Below, piece by piece: positions 1 to 9,402 of a stretch of DNA of 64,000 bases. The stretch lies in contig NZ_AUJY01000002.1 in the NCBI RefSeq assembly GCF_000424465.1, forward strand, positions 1 through 64,000, given 5' to 3'. The notes beneath the pieces were generated by a model. It worked only from the letters and a program-made list of their open reading frames with translations, ran no database searches and had not been told where the DNA came from. The number at the start of each line of letters is the position of its first letter. The first letter of the stretch is position 1. The translations under genes were made by a program, and so were the position numbers. Origin of the DNA: Butyrivibrio hungatei NK4A153 (GTDB taxonomy: Bacteria > Bacillota > Clostridia > Lachnospirales > Lachnospiraceae).

Positions 1-342
1 GGACTCAAGAATTCGTTTTAGATTGCGTATGTGTATTTGGAAGCATTGGAAAACTCCACAGAATAGAGCTAAGAATTTGATGAAGCTGGACGTACCAAGA
101 TGGGCGGCGTATAATATCGCCTACTGCGGAGACAGATATGCAAGACTCGCTCACAATGGATGGGTACAAAAGGCTATAAGTACAAAGAGACTAACCTCAT
201 TTGGATTAGTCTCAATGTTAGATTACTACACCGAAAAGTGTGTTACTTGTTAAGTTGATTGAACCGCCGTGTACCGAACGGTACGCACGGTGGTGTGAGA
301 GGTCGGAATTTCTCATTTATGAGAAATTCCTCCTACTCGATT
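1..342 (+). mobile_element. Group II intron, 3' part only
   Basis: The window opens inside a group II intron. After the maturase stop at 251-253, bases 260-300 form a domain V-like hairpin, and bases 301-342 form a domain VI-like hairpin ending in CTCCTACTCGATT, a typical 3' end for one large set of bacterial introns. The 5' part, with domains I to III, lies outside the window. The inferred 3' boundary (about 342) is one base from the stop codon of the opposite-strand hydrolase, so the intron landed just behind that gene. The intron subclass is not certain. Confidence 0.8.
2..253 (+). CDS. ltrA: Group II intron reverse transcriptase/maturase, C-terminal end
   Basis: This is the last 83 codons of an intron-encoded protein; the reverse transcriptase domain lies upstream of the window. 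The visible segment is the C-terminal group II maturase-specific region. It contains the pattern IWKHWKTPQNRAKNLMKL, then a GDRYARLAHNGWV stretch and an ending LVSMLDYY, all typical of the family. The reading frame is open to the window edge, so the first internal methionine at 23 is not a real start. The family copies and re-inserts the intron and helps it splice. I cannot tell whether the whole protein is intact. Confidence 0.85.
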   Translation, partial: DSRIRFRLRMCIWKHWKTPQNRAKNLMKLDVPRWAAYNIAYCGDRYARLAHNGWVQKAISTKRLTSFGLVSMLDYYTEKCVTC

Positions 343-343
343 A

Positions 344-1282
344 TTATAGTGCTTTCAAAAACTCTTTTATATCCTTCGCGATTCTTTTTTCTTCAAATTT
401 ATATACATAGTGTGCACAGTTGAGTTTTACAAGTTTTCCGTTAGAAGATGCATCTACGAGGGCCTGATGGCCTTCAAGCCAGCCGGGAGAGAGTTCGGTA
501 GTCTGTGCCGAGATGTACTGGATTGTCGGAGCTGTAGGGAGAGGATTGCTACTGATTTCATGTAGGGCTTCTATGCAATTTAAGCCTTCGTCCAGCTTGC
601 AGTTATTTACGTCGTTTCTGTATCCAATGGCAGTTTCCATTTTAGCAAGCTCATCGGCTTCATCTGAATGTCCGCTCAGAACTCGCATAATTCCTGAATC
701 AATAAGGCATCTCATAATTGGAAATTGCTTTTTGGCGGCGTCAAACTCTTCCTTATATTGATCATCCAAACCGGGGATTGATATATCCATTCCAACGATT
801 CCCTCTACTTCCGCGGGATATTTCTGAGCCCAGAGAGTTGCTTCAACTCCTGCGATTGAATGAGGACATAATACGAAGGGGCCTTCTATGCCGGCTTTGG
901 AAAGGCATTCTCTGTCATTTTCGACGATCTTATCGAAGGTTCTTTCTTCTTTTACAACGTCGCTTAAGCCGTAGCCGAATCGTTCAATGATAACCACTTT
1001 TGCATCGGTGCTTAAGTCTTTGCAAAGAGGAAGAAAATTGACGTATGGACTTGTGTCGCCCCAGCCTGACATAAGTACGATTGTGTGGTCGCCTTCGCCT
1101 TCCGTGTAGATGTGCATTTTGTGGCCGTCCACTTCGACATACTGTCCGGGAGGATTTTGCCATATCGCTTCTTCTTTTTTGAGCTCTATGCGGTGGTATA
1201 TAAATGCACCTGTTATAAAAAGCAGGACGATTATTAAAATAACTGAAAAGATTCTTCCGAGTATCTTTAAAAATTTTTTCAT
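344..1282 (-). CDS. Membrane-anchored alpha/beta hydrolase
   Basis: This is an alpha/beta-fold hydrolase of about 312 residues tethered by an N-terminal membrane helix (ILGRIFSVILIIVLLFITG). The nucleophile elbow reads PHSIAG, a variant of the usual GHSxGG, and the catalytic histidine is likely in NCAHYVYKF near the C-terminus. An upstream GTG at 1294 is in frame, but the ATG at 1282 has GAGG eight bases before it and is preferred. The substrate cannot be read from the sequence. It is the last gene of a minus-strand group, and its stop codon abuts a group II intron, so any native terminator has been displaced. Confidence 0.8.
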   Translation of the reverse strand: MKKFLKILGRIFSVILIIVLLFITGAFIYHRIELKKEEAIWQNPPGQYVEVDGHKMHIYTEGEGDHTIVLMSGWGDTSPYVNFLPLCKDLSTDAKVVIIERFGYGLSDVVKEERTFDKIVENDRECLSKAGIEGPFVLCPHSIAGVEATLWAQKYPAEVEGIVGMDISIPGLDDQYKEEFDAAKKQFPIMRCLIDSGIMRVLSGHSDEADELAKMETAIGYRNDVNNCKLDEGLNCIEALHEISSNPLPTAPTIQYISAQTTELSPGWLEGHQALVDASSNGKLVKLNCAHYVYKFEEKRIAKDIKEFLKAL

Positions 1283-1368
1283 AGTATACCTCACTTATCT
1301 AAAAGGGGGTCCTTGTTTCAAATACACTTTATCTTGTCTTAAATATACTGATTCATTGTGGTGAATGT

Positions 1369-3006
1369 TTAACTGTTCTTATTTTCCTGTTTGAAATAAT
1401 TGGTGTCGGATTTATAGCATGCAAGCCATCTCGTTTCGCCGACATATTCGTATTCGTTTGCAATGTCTTCGGAGACGTAATCGGTTAACTTATTGAAGTT
1501 TGGAATAGCAATTACATTTTTGTCCCCGTAATAATTAAAGTTCTTTTCATCATTGTAGTAGTTGATCTCTAGCGTGATGCTCTCGTTTTCGCTGTCGTAG
1601 CAGGCATACTTCTTGCTGTCGTCAACGGCCTTGCACATGAGCGCAGTGTCTTTATCATCTGCAATGAAGACGGTGTCAACGTCAAGCGTATCAAAATAGT
1701 CGGTCATATCGACGATGTAATCTTTGTCCATGAGGTTGTCGTTTGCTACTTTGAAGTTGCCGACAAGCATATATGCACAAGCGAGCATTATGAGAGCCAT
1801 TACAGGCATGGACTGCTTGTTTTGGTGAGTTGCGAGGTATCTGTTGAGCATGATTCCCATTCCGGTCAAAAGAATCGGTATTCCCACAAAAAGGTATCTG
1901 TAAGGAATGAAGTCATTGCCGGCGCGCATATCACCAACGATCAAAATGAGCATGTTAAACAAAATTACCGAGAAGAACGGTAAATAATAGTTATAGTTTG
2001 CGGCGCCGCGGATCCATTTATAGATGACGAGCGCTGTGACAATAAAAATCAATAAAACAAAAAGTGTTTTTAGCAAGATGAAAAACCACATCTTGGAAAA
2101 TACAGGAACAGTTTCGTGTCCCATAATACCAAAGGCCTGGAAAACTCCTGCAAAAACGTACTTCAGGTTATCCCAAAACTCTGATATCTTTACCGGGGAT
2201 GTGTCGGGAGAATGACCTGTGTAGATCAGGTTATAGGTAAACACACCTATTGAGGCAAAGATGCCTGTCATTGCCCAGACCGGAACCACACTTTCCTTGA
2301 AGGGATATCTCTTTTTCCACAAAGAGAACAGAGATGCAAAAAAGATTGGTGTGACTCCGCAGACAATTGTGTAAATTCCTGTAGAAGCGCATGTCACAAA
2401 AAGCAGTGACAGATATGTAAATAAGAATATGATTCTTTTTCTCTTGCTGAAACAATCGGCGAACTCACCATCATCAAATGCTATAAGGCATAGCACAAGC
2501 ATGATCGGAACAAGAGCCTTAATGCTGTAATTGGCGTGCGCAAAGAACAGCATCTTGAAGTAATCAAGCCAGTCATAGTTATAAGGTGTTATGATGACGG
2601 CAAGCGAAAGAAATCTAACGCCGATCCGCACATGGAGCGCCATTAAAATGTTCCATATTGCGTAAATATATATGAAAACGATCAAAAGATCGGATAAGCC
2701 CACCGATAAGAACTCGTTGCCTGTGATCGCAAAAAACGGAACTGCAAATATGAGAGTGGAGTCAAACTCCATGCTGGTGGTTGCTACCCAGTTTGGAAGA
2801 ATGAGACTTCCTTTATTTACAATCTCTCTAAGATGATATACAACGGTTGCAAAATCGGGATCCAGCGAAAGGCGAAGATCTGAAAGGTTAAAGTAGAAGA
2901 TACTTGAGAGATTAACCGTAAAAAGTATCATCGCTGCTATTTCCCATAAACACATGCTCTTAATTCTCTGATATATTGTCTTAAAATAATTCTTCAAGTA
3001 ATTCAT
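1369..3006 (-). CDS. Polytopic membrane protein, possibly GT-C type glycosyltransferase
   Basis: This is a protein of about 545 residues with roughly ten to twelve hydrophobic segments followed by a soluble C-terminal domain of about 130 residues. The first outer loop contains SLDPDFA, acidic residues in the place where GT-C glycosyltransferases carry their catalytic motif, and the overall shape fits a lipid-linked sugar transferase. I do not recognise a specific family. The frame is open into the preceding gene, but the first ATG outside it, at 3006, is the likelier start, leaving a gap of 29 bases after the S41-type gene. The ribosome binding site is weak (AAGAGA). Co-orientation suggests one transcript with its neighbours. 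Confidence 0.6.
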   Translation of the reverse strand: MNYLKNYFKTIYQRIKSMCLWEIAAMILFTVNLSSIFYFNLSDLRLSLDPDFATVVYHLREIVNKGSLILPNWVATTSMEFDSTLIFAVPFFAITGNEFLSVGLSDLLIVFIYIYAIWNILMALHVRIGVRFLSLAVIITPYNYDWLDYFKMLFFAHANYSIKALVPIMLVLCLIAFDDGEFADCFSKRKRIIFLFTYLSLLFVTCASTGIYTIVCGVTPIFFASLFSLWKKRYPFKESVVPVWAMTGIFASIGVFTYNLIYTGHSPDTSPVKISEFWDNLKYVFAGVFQAFGIMGHETVPVFSKMWFFILLKTLFVLLIFIVTALVIYKWIRGAANYNYYLPFFSVILFNMLILIVGDMRAGNDFIPYRYLFVGIPILLTGMGIMLNRYLATHQNKQSMPVMALIMLACAYMLVGNFKVANDNLMDKDYIVDMTDYFDTLDVDTVFIADDKDTALMCKAVDDSKKYACYDSENESITLEINYYNDEKNFNYYGDKNVIAIPNFNKLTDYVSEDIANEYEYVGETRWLACYKSDTNYFKQENKNS

Positions 3007-3035
3007 TGCTGTCTCTTTTCTTATGTCGGGTAAAA

Positions 3036-4781
3036 CTAAGTATTGCTTTGGGTAAGGTAATTTATAGCCCAATTAAGTTCGTAATCCTCGCCGGTGTGGA
3101 ATATTTCAAGTGCGGCGTTTTTATCAAAAGGAATGTGAACCTCTACAGGGTTACGGCTGATGCGGTCTGCCTTTACATCAATATTGGGCTCGTCATTTTC
3201 GTTCAAGATAAGGCTGACCGGATAACTGACCTTGATTTTGTCATTTGCCAGAGTTATTGCTCCGCCTACAGCCTGGTTTGAACCATTGGGATTGGTGATT
3301 CCTGCAAGGGTTACATTTGGAAGCTTTGAAAGATAAAGCGATGTTCCGTCTCCTGCGCTTACACATGCAAAATTTGTGAGAGCAACTGCTTTAATGTCAG
3401 CAAATTCGCCTGTTCCATGTACAGCATGATCGGGAGAAACATCGATGTATTTTCCGTTCTTGCGAATACCGAGTCCCTGACCGAAGTAGTAATCATTTGT
3501 GAGGAGACTTGCAAGTGCACAGCCTATTTCGTCTAAGCCACCCGTATTTCCTCTGAGATCTATAACAAGGTATTCCATGCCCTGAGCCTTGAGTTCGGTA
3601 AGTCCTTTACGGAATATTTCTTTGGATTCCTTGTGATTGCCGGTGAGCATACCGAATATGTCACCGGGTTCGATCGATTGAACAGAGAGCATTTCACTGT
3701 TTAAACGCAGGTATCCGACATTGCCGGTAAGCATTTTTGTGCTAAAGTTTTCGTTAAACCACGGTAAGGCTTCTTCAATTGATTTAGCATTCGGCCTGTG
3801 TGAGTATGTTGTAAGTGTTTTTATACAGGTTGTGTTTTCTCCGATATTTTGCAGAGAAACAGTCTGCTCGGTGCCTTCTTTATTAATGAAAGATACGTCG
3901 ACTGTTTCATTCCCGTAAGCTGATAAATAAATATATGAAAGGAATTCAGCATTTTCTTTTACCGGGACGCCCATGTCAGGGATACTTTCGGCAGCAGCTT
4001 TGATCGGCTTACCGTCCCACTTTGTAATAACGGTTCCGTCTTCGATCCCAAGTTGGTTGACTTCGGGAAGTGTGTTTACTGCAATAACTTCATCGTTATC
4101 AAGATGAACCATACAAAGGCCATATTCGTTATTTTTAAATATGGAATTGTTGGTTTCTTCATTCGAATCAAGTTCTACACCTACGTGCCCGTCATGAAGC
4201 TCGTTACAGAACATCTTCACCGCGTCGTAGTATTTGGTCAGATTCTTCTCGTTTTCAGCTTCTTCAACCATAGGCATATATTTTTCTTCAAGTGCTGAAA
4301 AATCTACATCTTTCCATTCTTTTAATATGTATGTTTTATCCATTGCCTGAGCCATCAGGTGAAATGATTCTGTATAACTCTTTTCAGAAAAGTTATATGT
4401 ATTTGACGGAAGCATGAATAATAATGCTATAAAGCAGGCAATTGAAAGAAGGAAGGTAATGACGGTAACTACTTTGTAACCGATTTTTCTTTTTCCCAAT
4501 AAAGTAGCTATCAGTGTCATAAGAGCCAATGCGTAGATTGGGAGGAAAGAAATAATGCTTTCTTTGCCGGCAATAACATAAATAATAATGTGGATCAAAG
4601 CGAGAAATATTGGGACAAAGCTTGCTTTTTTCCACAACTTGAGTTTGTTTTCATCGCCCTTTATTCGGGTATGGAGTATTCCGAGGGTCAATGCGATCAG
4701 TGCAAAAACTGCGAACCAGATAAGGTGAGTTTTGTCCATGGTGTATATGACCTGGTAAAGGGAGCCGAGTAATGTCTTCAT
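3036..4781 (-). CDS. S41-family peptidase-like protein with N-terminal membrane domain
   Basis: This is a 581-residue protein. About four hydrophobic helices occupy the first 140 residues, followed by an extracytoplasmic domain of the C-terminal processing peptidase (S41) type. The core motif LVIDLRGNTGG and the strand VALTNFACVSAGDG fit the S41 fold, with the serine of SAGD in the nucleophile position. The region before it resembles a degenerate PDZ segment. I cannot place the partner lysine with confidence, so activity is not assured. An AAAGGAT site precedes the ATG. It heads a three-gene minus-strand group with the membrane protein and the hydrolase. Confidence 0.75.
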   Translation of the reverse strand: MKTLLGSLYQVIYTMDKTHLIWFAVFALIALTLGILHTRIKGDENKLKLWKKASFVPIFLALIHIIIYVIAGKESIISFLPIYALALMTLIATLLGKRKIGYKVVTVITFLLSIACFIALLFMLPSNTYNFSEKSYTESFHLMAQAMDKTYILKEWKDVDFSALEEKYMPMVEEAENEKNLTKYYDAVKMFCNELHDGHVGVELDSNEETNNSIFKNNEYGLCMVHLDNDEVIAVNTLPEVNQLGIEDGTVITKWDGKPIKAAAESIPDMGVPVKENAEFLSYIYLSAYGNETVDVSFINKEGTEQTVSLQNIGENTTCIKTLTTYSHRPNAKSIEEALPWFNENFSTKMLTGNVGYLRLNSEMLSVQSIEPGDIFGMLTGNHKESKEIFRKGLTELKAQGMEYLVIDLRGNTGGLDEIGCALASLLTNDYYFGQGLGIRKNGKYIDVSPDHAVHGTGEFADIKAVALTNFACVSAGDGTSLYLSKLPNVTLAGITNPNGSNQAVGGAITLANDKIKVSYPVSLILNENDEPNIDVKADRISRNPVEVHIPFDKNAALEIFHTGEDYELNWAINYLTQSNT

Positions 4782-4948
4782 TGTTACAATCCTTTCCTAT
4801 ATGTCATTTTCCGGTTAGTAGTTCTATTGCTGATGAAATAAATACTATCAGCAATATCAAAAGAATGCATAGCCGCTATGTTGCTTTAAATGCTTTGTTT
4901 TTTATGCCATATCTCTTTTGTTGCGATATTTCGATAAAAGAGTATCGA

Positions 4949-5006
4949 CATATGCTATGCCTGTCATGGTACGACTGTAGTACTACGATAGGCATAGTAC
5001 CATATG
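4949..5006. repeat. Long imperfect inverted repeat
   Basis: CTATGCCTGTC at 4955-4965 pairs with GATAGGCATAG at 4987-4997. Inside these arms GTAC at 4969-4972 pairs with GTAC at 4980-4983 around a seven-base loop, and outside them CATATG occurs on both sides. The stem is about 18 base pairs with one mismatch and a few G-T pairs. No T-run follows on either strand, so it does not look like a terminator. It sits in the 422-base gap between the divergent S41-type and lysozyme genes and could be an operator or a small mobile palindrome. Confidence 0.6.
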
Positions 5007-5118
5007 AAAACTGTGTTGTCAACATTTCGCTGAAAAAACTTTTTTACGTATCGGAACTGTTCTGATACCGTTAGTTTCAGGTAAGTTGTTAATAAAGTGT
5101 AAATATGCCAATTCTCCA

Positions 5119-5148
5119 TTGACCTACGCAAACGTTTACTAATATAAT
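5119..5148 (+). promoter_or_regulatory. Promoter for the lysozyme gene
   Basis: TTGACC at 5119-5124 and a perfect TATAAT at 5143-5148 are separated by 18 bases, the spacing of a housekeeping sigma-A promoter. The palindrome AAACGTTT lies in the spacer and could bind a regulator. The start codon is 56 bases downstream. Confidence 0.75.
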
Positions 5149-5203
5149 GAGAACGTTAAGTGTGTGATTTAATGCGATAAAAAAATGGGAGCGAGGTATT
5201 ATA

Positions 5204-6955
5204 ATGAGAAAAGTTTCGAAGATTGTTACATCACTGGGGGCTGTCGGTATGTCAGCTGCCTTATTCTTTACTCCTATTGCCGGCGTAAGTGCGAGTGCAC
5301 GTGCGGTAGGGCCTGAATTGGCTACAGGTATCGACGTATCCAAGTTTCAGGGTGGAATCAATTGGCAACAGGTTAAGGCAGCAGGTATCAGATTCGCCAT
5401 GATACGTGTGGGAACAATGAAAAAGGGACTGGATGAACAGTTCGTCAACAATATTAATGGCGCAAATGCAGCAGGCATCAGAACAGGTATTTATATCTAT
5501 TCTTATGCAACAACTCCGGAGGCAGCAGCTGTGGAGGCAAATCAGGTTCTTGCCTGGATTGCACCCTATGCGGTAACATTTCCGGTTGCGATTGATATAG
5601 AAGATAACGTTCAGAAAGGTCTTAATGCTGCACAGCTTCAGGCTATTGCAGATACATTCTGCAATATTCTCAGTGGCGCAGGATATGAGACATTGGTATA
5701 TGCAAACAGAAACTGGTTCATGCAGAGGATGCCTTCAGTATCTGCACCTAAGTGGGTTGCACAGTACGACGTTGCCTGTGATTATCCGGGCGATTACGTA
5801 ATGTGGCAGTCAAGCAGCCATGCAACTTATCCCGGAATTCCCGGTAGAGTAGACGTAGACCACCTTTATTCCGACTATTTCACAAGAATTATTCCTGAAG
5901 GTTTTAACAGCTGGGGCGGACATACATTCTATTATCACAACTTCCGTAAGCAGTTCGGATGGATTAATCTTGAAAACAAGAAATACCATTCCGATCCTAA
6001 CGGATATATCCAGACAGGCTGGTTCCAGGACGAGAGTGGAATCTACTATCTCGATCCTACAGCAGGCGGACTTGCCAAGACAGGATTTGCCGATATCGAA
6101 GGCAAGCGCTATTACTTTGATGAAGCAGGCGTAAAGAGAACAGGACTTCTCAACCTCGGAGGAACTGTTTACTACGCAAATGCAGACGGTGTATGCCAGA
6201 AAGGTCTTGTACCTCTTGAAGACGGCGTTCACTACTTTGATGATGAGTATAAGATGCACACAGGTCTTACGCAGGTTGGAGATAAGCTCTACATGTTCAA
6301 TCCTCAGGGTGTAATGCAGACCGGTATGGTTGCACTTGAGACAGGCAAGTATATGTTTGGTTCAGACGGCGCAGCTATCAAGGGATGGTATTCAAACGAG
6401 CAGGGACAGAAGTTCTTCTTTAACCAGGATCATGTTGCGGTTACAGGTAATCAGACTATTGAAAAGGCTAACTACCTCTTCAATCCTGAAGGCGTAATGC
6501 AGACAGGTTGGTCAGGAGAGATTGCTACAGGAAGATATTACTTCGGACCTGACGGAAAAATGGTTACAGGATGGAGCGATATCGAAGGACAGAGATATTA
6601 CTTCGGTGCAGACGGTAAGATGGTTGTAGGAATGGCTTCACTTCCTGACGGAGTATACTATCTTGAGCCTAAGGACGGACACAGAACTGTAGGATGGGTT
6701 CAGCAGCCTGACGGATGGCGTTACTTTGACGGCAACACAGGTAAGATGCTTGTAAAGACAACTGCAGTACTTGAGAATGTGTCATGCACATTTGATAAGA
6801 ACGGTCTCCTTGCAGATCCTGCAGGTTGGACACCCGGAACACCACTTCCGGCTCCGGCACCTGACGCAGGTGCGGCTGCATCAACAGGAGCCTCAACACC
6901 CGCTGCTTCAGCAGGAGCTTCAGCACAGACAGCTCCCGCGGCACCGGCTAATTAA
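5204..6955 (+). CDS. Secreted GH25 lysozyme with cell-wall-binding repeats
   Basis: This is a 583-residue exported peptidoglycan hydrolase (N-acetylmuramidase). A signal peptide covers about residues 1-34. The GH25 domain follows (about 40-230), opening with TGIDVSKFQGGINW and carrying the acid pair D131 and E133 in AIDIEDN. Residues 265-520 hold about ten repeats of roughly 20 residues rich in Gly, Tyr, Phe and Trp (pattern GWxxxxGxxYYF), of the choline/cell-wall-binding type. The last 45 residues are Ala/Pro/Ser rich. GAGG sits eight bases before the ATG, and a strong promoter lies upstream. It probably remodels the cell wall or lyses neighbours. Confidence 0.93.
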   Translation: MRKVSKIVTSLGAVGMSAALFFTPIAGVSASARAVGPELATGIDVSKFQGGINWQQVKAAGIRFAMIRVGTMKKGLDEQFVNNINGANAAGIRTGIYIYSYATTPEAAAVEANQVLAWIAPYAVTFPVAIDIEDNVQKGLNAAQLQAIADTFCNILSGAGYETLVYANRNWFMQRMPSVSAPKWVAQYDVACDYPGDYVMWQSSSHATYPGIPGRVDVDHLYSDYFTRIIPEGFNSWGGHTFYYHNFRKQFGWINLENKKYHSDPNGYIQTGWFQDESGIYYLDPTAGGLAKTGFADIEGKRYYFDEAGVKRTGLLNLGGTVYYANADGVCQKGLVPLEDGVHYFDDEYKMHTGLTQVGDKLYMFNPQGVMQTGMVALETGKYMFGSDGAAIKGWYSNEQGQKFFFNQDHVAVTGNQTIEKANYLFNPEGVMQTGWSGEIATGRYYFGPDGKMVTGWSDIEGQRYYFGADGKMVVGMASLPDGVYYLEPKDGHRTVGWVQQPDGWRYFDGNTGKMLVKTTAVLENVSCTFDKNGLLADPAGWTPGTPLPAPAPDAGAAASTGASTPAASAGASAQTAPAAPAN

Positions 6956-6970
6956 TATAATAATGAGGGG

Positions 6971-7012
6971 TTGGACGCTCAGTGCAAAAGCGCGGAGCGT
7001 CCAAAAATGTTT
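6971..7012 (+). terminator. Hairpin after the lysozyme gene
   Basis: TTGGACGCTC (6971-6980) pairs perfectly with GAGCGTCCAA (6995-7004). The following bases are A-rich and then ATGTTT, so it lacks a clean U-tract. It may be a weak terminator or an mRNA-stabilising stem between the lysozyme gene and the pyrophosphorylase gene. Confidence 0.55.
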
Positions 7013-7034
7013 ATAAACGGAGGGAAATTTAAAA

Positions 7035-8264
7035 ATGAACATCGAAGAAGCAAAAGAGAAATTACAGAAGTACGGACAGGAGCATGTACTTAAGTATTAT
7101 TCCGAACTTAGCGATTCTGAGAAGCAGGAGCTTCTTGCGCAGGTTGAGGACACGGATTTTGCGGTACTTGCTAATTGTAAGAATCTTGGACATGCTGACG
7201 AAAGAGGAGAGTTTGCGCCTTTGGCGGCTCTTCAGGTATCAGAGATCGAGAAGAGGAAAGACGAGTTTACTAAGCTTGGCGTTGAGACGATCAAGGCAGG
7301 CAAAGTTGCCGCAGTTCTTCTTGCAGGTGGAATGGGAACAAGACTTGGATCCGACAATCCGAAAGGAATGTATGATATCGGTATAACCAAGCCTGTTTAT
7401 ATCTTCCAGAGAATAATCGAGAACCTTCTTGATACAGTTAAGCAGGCAGATGGCACATACATCCGTCTTTTCATTATGACTAGTGAAAAGAATAATGATG
7501 CTACTGTTAATTTCCTTAAGGAGAAAAACTTCTTCGGTTATCCTGAAGATAAGATCACATTCTTTAAGCAGGAGATGGCACCGGCATCCGATTATGACGG
7601 AAAGGTATACATGGAGAGTAAGTCAAGAATCTCAACTTCTCCCAATGGTAACGCCGGCTGGTATTCATCACTTCTTAAAGCAGGACTTCGTGATGTCATC
7701 GTAAAAGAGGGCATCGAATGGATAGACATTTTTGCAGTAGACAACGTTCTTCAGAGAATTGCAGATCCTTGCTTTGTAGGAGCTACAGTTGCAGCTAAGG
7801 TTTCTTGCGGAGCCAAGGTTGTAAGGAAGAACGCTCCCGATGAAAAGGTAGGCGTTATGTGTCTCGAAGATGGCAAGCCTTCAATCGTAGAGTACTACGA
7901 GCTTTCACAGGAGATGATGGATGCCAAGGACGAGAATGGCGATCCTGCTTACAACTACGGAGTTATCCTCAATTATATGTTCAATGAGAAAGCTCTCTAT
8001 GAAATCGCTCAGAAGGAACTTCCGCTTCACGTTGTTGAGAAGAAGATTCCATATATAGACGAGAATGCCAATCTCGTTAAGCCCGAGTCACCGAACGGAT
8101 GCAAGTTTGAGCAGCTCGTTCTTGATATGATCCACATGCTTGATACATGCCTTCCTTATGAGGTAGTAAGAGAGCACGAGTTTGCACCTATCAAGAACAA
8201 GACAGGTGTTGATTCTGTAGAGTCTGCAAGAGAACTTTGCAAGAAGAACGGAATCGAGCTTTGA
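7035..8264 (+). CDS. UDPGP-type UDP-sugar pyrophosphorylase
   Basis: This is a 409-residue cytoplasmic nucleotidyltransferase of the eukaryote-like UDPGP family (UDP-GlcNAc/UDP-glucose pyrophosphorylases), not the bacterial GalU type. The nucleotide-binding loop reads LLAGGMGTRLGSDNPKGM at about residue 95, matching the family signature. The enzyme joins UTP and a sugar-1-phosphate to give a UDP-sugar and pyrophosphate. galE follows 40 bases downstream, so the pair probably makes and epimerises UDP-glucose or UDP-GlcNAc for wall or exopolysaccharide synthesis. GGAGGG precedes the ATG. Which sugar it prefers cannot be read from the sequence. Confidence 0.88.
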   Translation: MNIEEAKEKLQKYGQEHVLKYYSELSDSEKQELLAQVEDTDFAVLANCKNLGHADERGEFAPLAALQVSEIEKRKDEFTKLGVETIKAGKVAAVLLAGGMGTRLGSDNPKGMYDIGITKPVYIFQRIIENLLDTVKQADGTYIRLFIMTSEKNNDATVNFLKEKNFFGYPEDKITFFKQEMAPASDYDGKVYMESKSRISTSPNGNAGWYSSLLKAGLRDVIVKEGIEWIDIFAVDNVLQRIADPCFVGATVAAKVSCGAKVVRKNAPDEKVGVMCLEDGKPSIVEYYELSQEMMDAKDENGDPAYNYGVILNYMFNEKALYEIAQKELPLHVVEKKIPYIDENANLVKPESPNGCKFEQLVLDMIHMLDTCLPYEVVREHEFAPIKNKTGVDSVESARELCKKNGIEL

Positions 8265-8304
8265 TCATACGCAGAAATTTGAATGACAGAAAGAAGGTAG
8301 TAAT

Positions 8305-9321
8305 ATGACTATACTGGTGACAGGAGGAGCAGGTTACATCGGCTCTCACACTGTTGTTGAACTTCAGAACGCCGGATACGATGTTGTCGTAATGGACAAC
8401 CTTGCCAATGCGAGCAAAAAAGTAATCGGAAGAATTGAAGCAATCACAGGCAAGAAAGTACCTTTCTACGAGACAGATATCAGAGACCGTGAAGGTCTTG
8501 AAGAGATCTTTTCAAAAGAAAAAATTGACGGAGTTATCCATTTTGCAGGACTTAAGGCAGTTGGAGAATCTGTTGAGAAACCTTGGGAATACTACGAGAA
8601 CAATATCTCGGGAACACTTACACTTGTTGATGTTATGAGAAAGCATAACTGCAAGAACATAATCTTCTCGTCATCGGCGACTGTATACGGAGATCCCGCT
8701 TTTGTTCCTATCACTGAGGAGTGCCCTAAGGGAACATGCACAAACCCTTACGGATGGACTAAATCAATGCTTGAGCAGGTACTTTCCGATATTTATAAGG
8801 CTGATAACGAGTGGAACGTTGTTCTTCTTCGTTACTTCAATCCTATCGGAGCACACAAGAGCGGAACAATGGGAGAGAATCCGAACGGAATCCCTAACAA
8901 CCTTATGCCTTACATCACACAGGTTGCTGTAGGAAAGCTCCCTCAGCTCAATGTATTCGGTAACGATTATGATACGCATGACGGAACCGGTGTGCGCGAT
9001 TACATCCACGTTGTGGATCTTGCACTCGGACATGTTAAGGCGCTTAAGAAATTTGAGCCCGGAAGCGGACTTAATATCTATAATCTTGGCACAGGTGTCG
9101 GATACAGCGTTCTTGATATAGTCAAGAACTTTGAGGAAGCAACGGGAGTTAAGATCCCTTATGAGATCAAGCCCAGACGCGCAGGTGATATTGCTACGTG
9201 TTATTCTAATGCGGATAAAGCGGCAAAAGAGCTTGGCTGGCACGCGCAGTATGGAATAAAAGAGATGTGTGCGGATTCATGGAAATGGCAGAGTCAGAAT
9301 CCTAACGGATATGATGAATAA
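8305..9321 (+). CDS. galE: UDP-glucose 4-epimerase
   Basis: This is a 338-residue short-chain dehydrogenase/reductase of normal GalE length. The NAD-binding loop [11 protein letters not shown] is at residues 6-16, the catalytic serine lies in FSSSATVYG and the tyrosine/lysine pair in NPYGWTKSM. It interconverts UDP-glucose and UDP-galactose by transient oxidation at C4. It follows the UDP-sugar pyrophosphorylase gene and ends in a strong terminator at 9341, so the two genes form a small nucleotide-sugar operon. An AAGGTAG site precedes the ATG. Confidence 0.95.
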   Translation: MTILVTGGAGYIGSHTVVELQNAGYDVVVMDNLANASKKVIGRIEAITGKKVPFYETDIRDREGLEEIFSKEKIDGVIHFAGLKAVGESVEKPWEYYENNISGTLTLVDVMRKHNCKNIIFSSSATVYGDPAFVPITEECPKGTCTNPYGWTKSMLEQVLSDIYKADNEWNVVLLRYFNPIGAHKSGTMGENPNGIPNNLMPYITQVAVGKLPQLNVFGNDYDTHDGTGVRDYIHVVDLALGHVKALKKFEPGSGLNIYNLGTGVGYSVLDIVKNFEEATGVKIPYEIKPRRAGDIATCYSNADKAAKELGWHAQYGIKEMCADSWKWQSQNPNGYDE

Positions 9322-9340
9322 TTAAGATGTAAAAATATGT

Positions 9341-9378
9341 CGGTCGTATGCTCTGTAGGGAACATGCGACCGGTTTTT
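9341..9378 (+). terminator. Rho-independent terminator after galE
   Basis: CGGTCGTATG (9341-9350) pairs with CATGCGACCG (9363-9372) across a 12-base loop, with one G-T pair, and GTTTTT follows. It closes the pyrophosphorylase-galE unit. Confidence 0.88.
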
Positions 9379-9402
9379 ACTATCGGAATAGCAGGAGATA
9401 AG

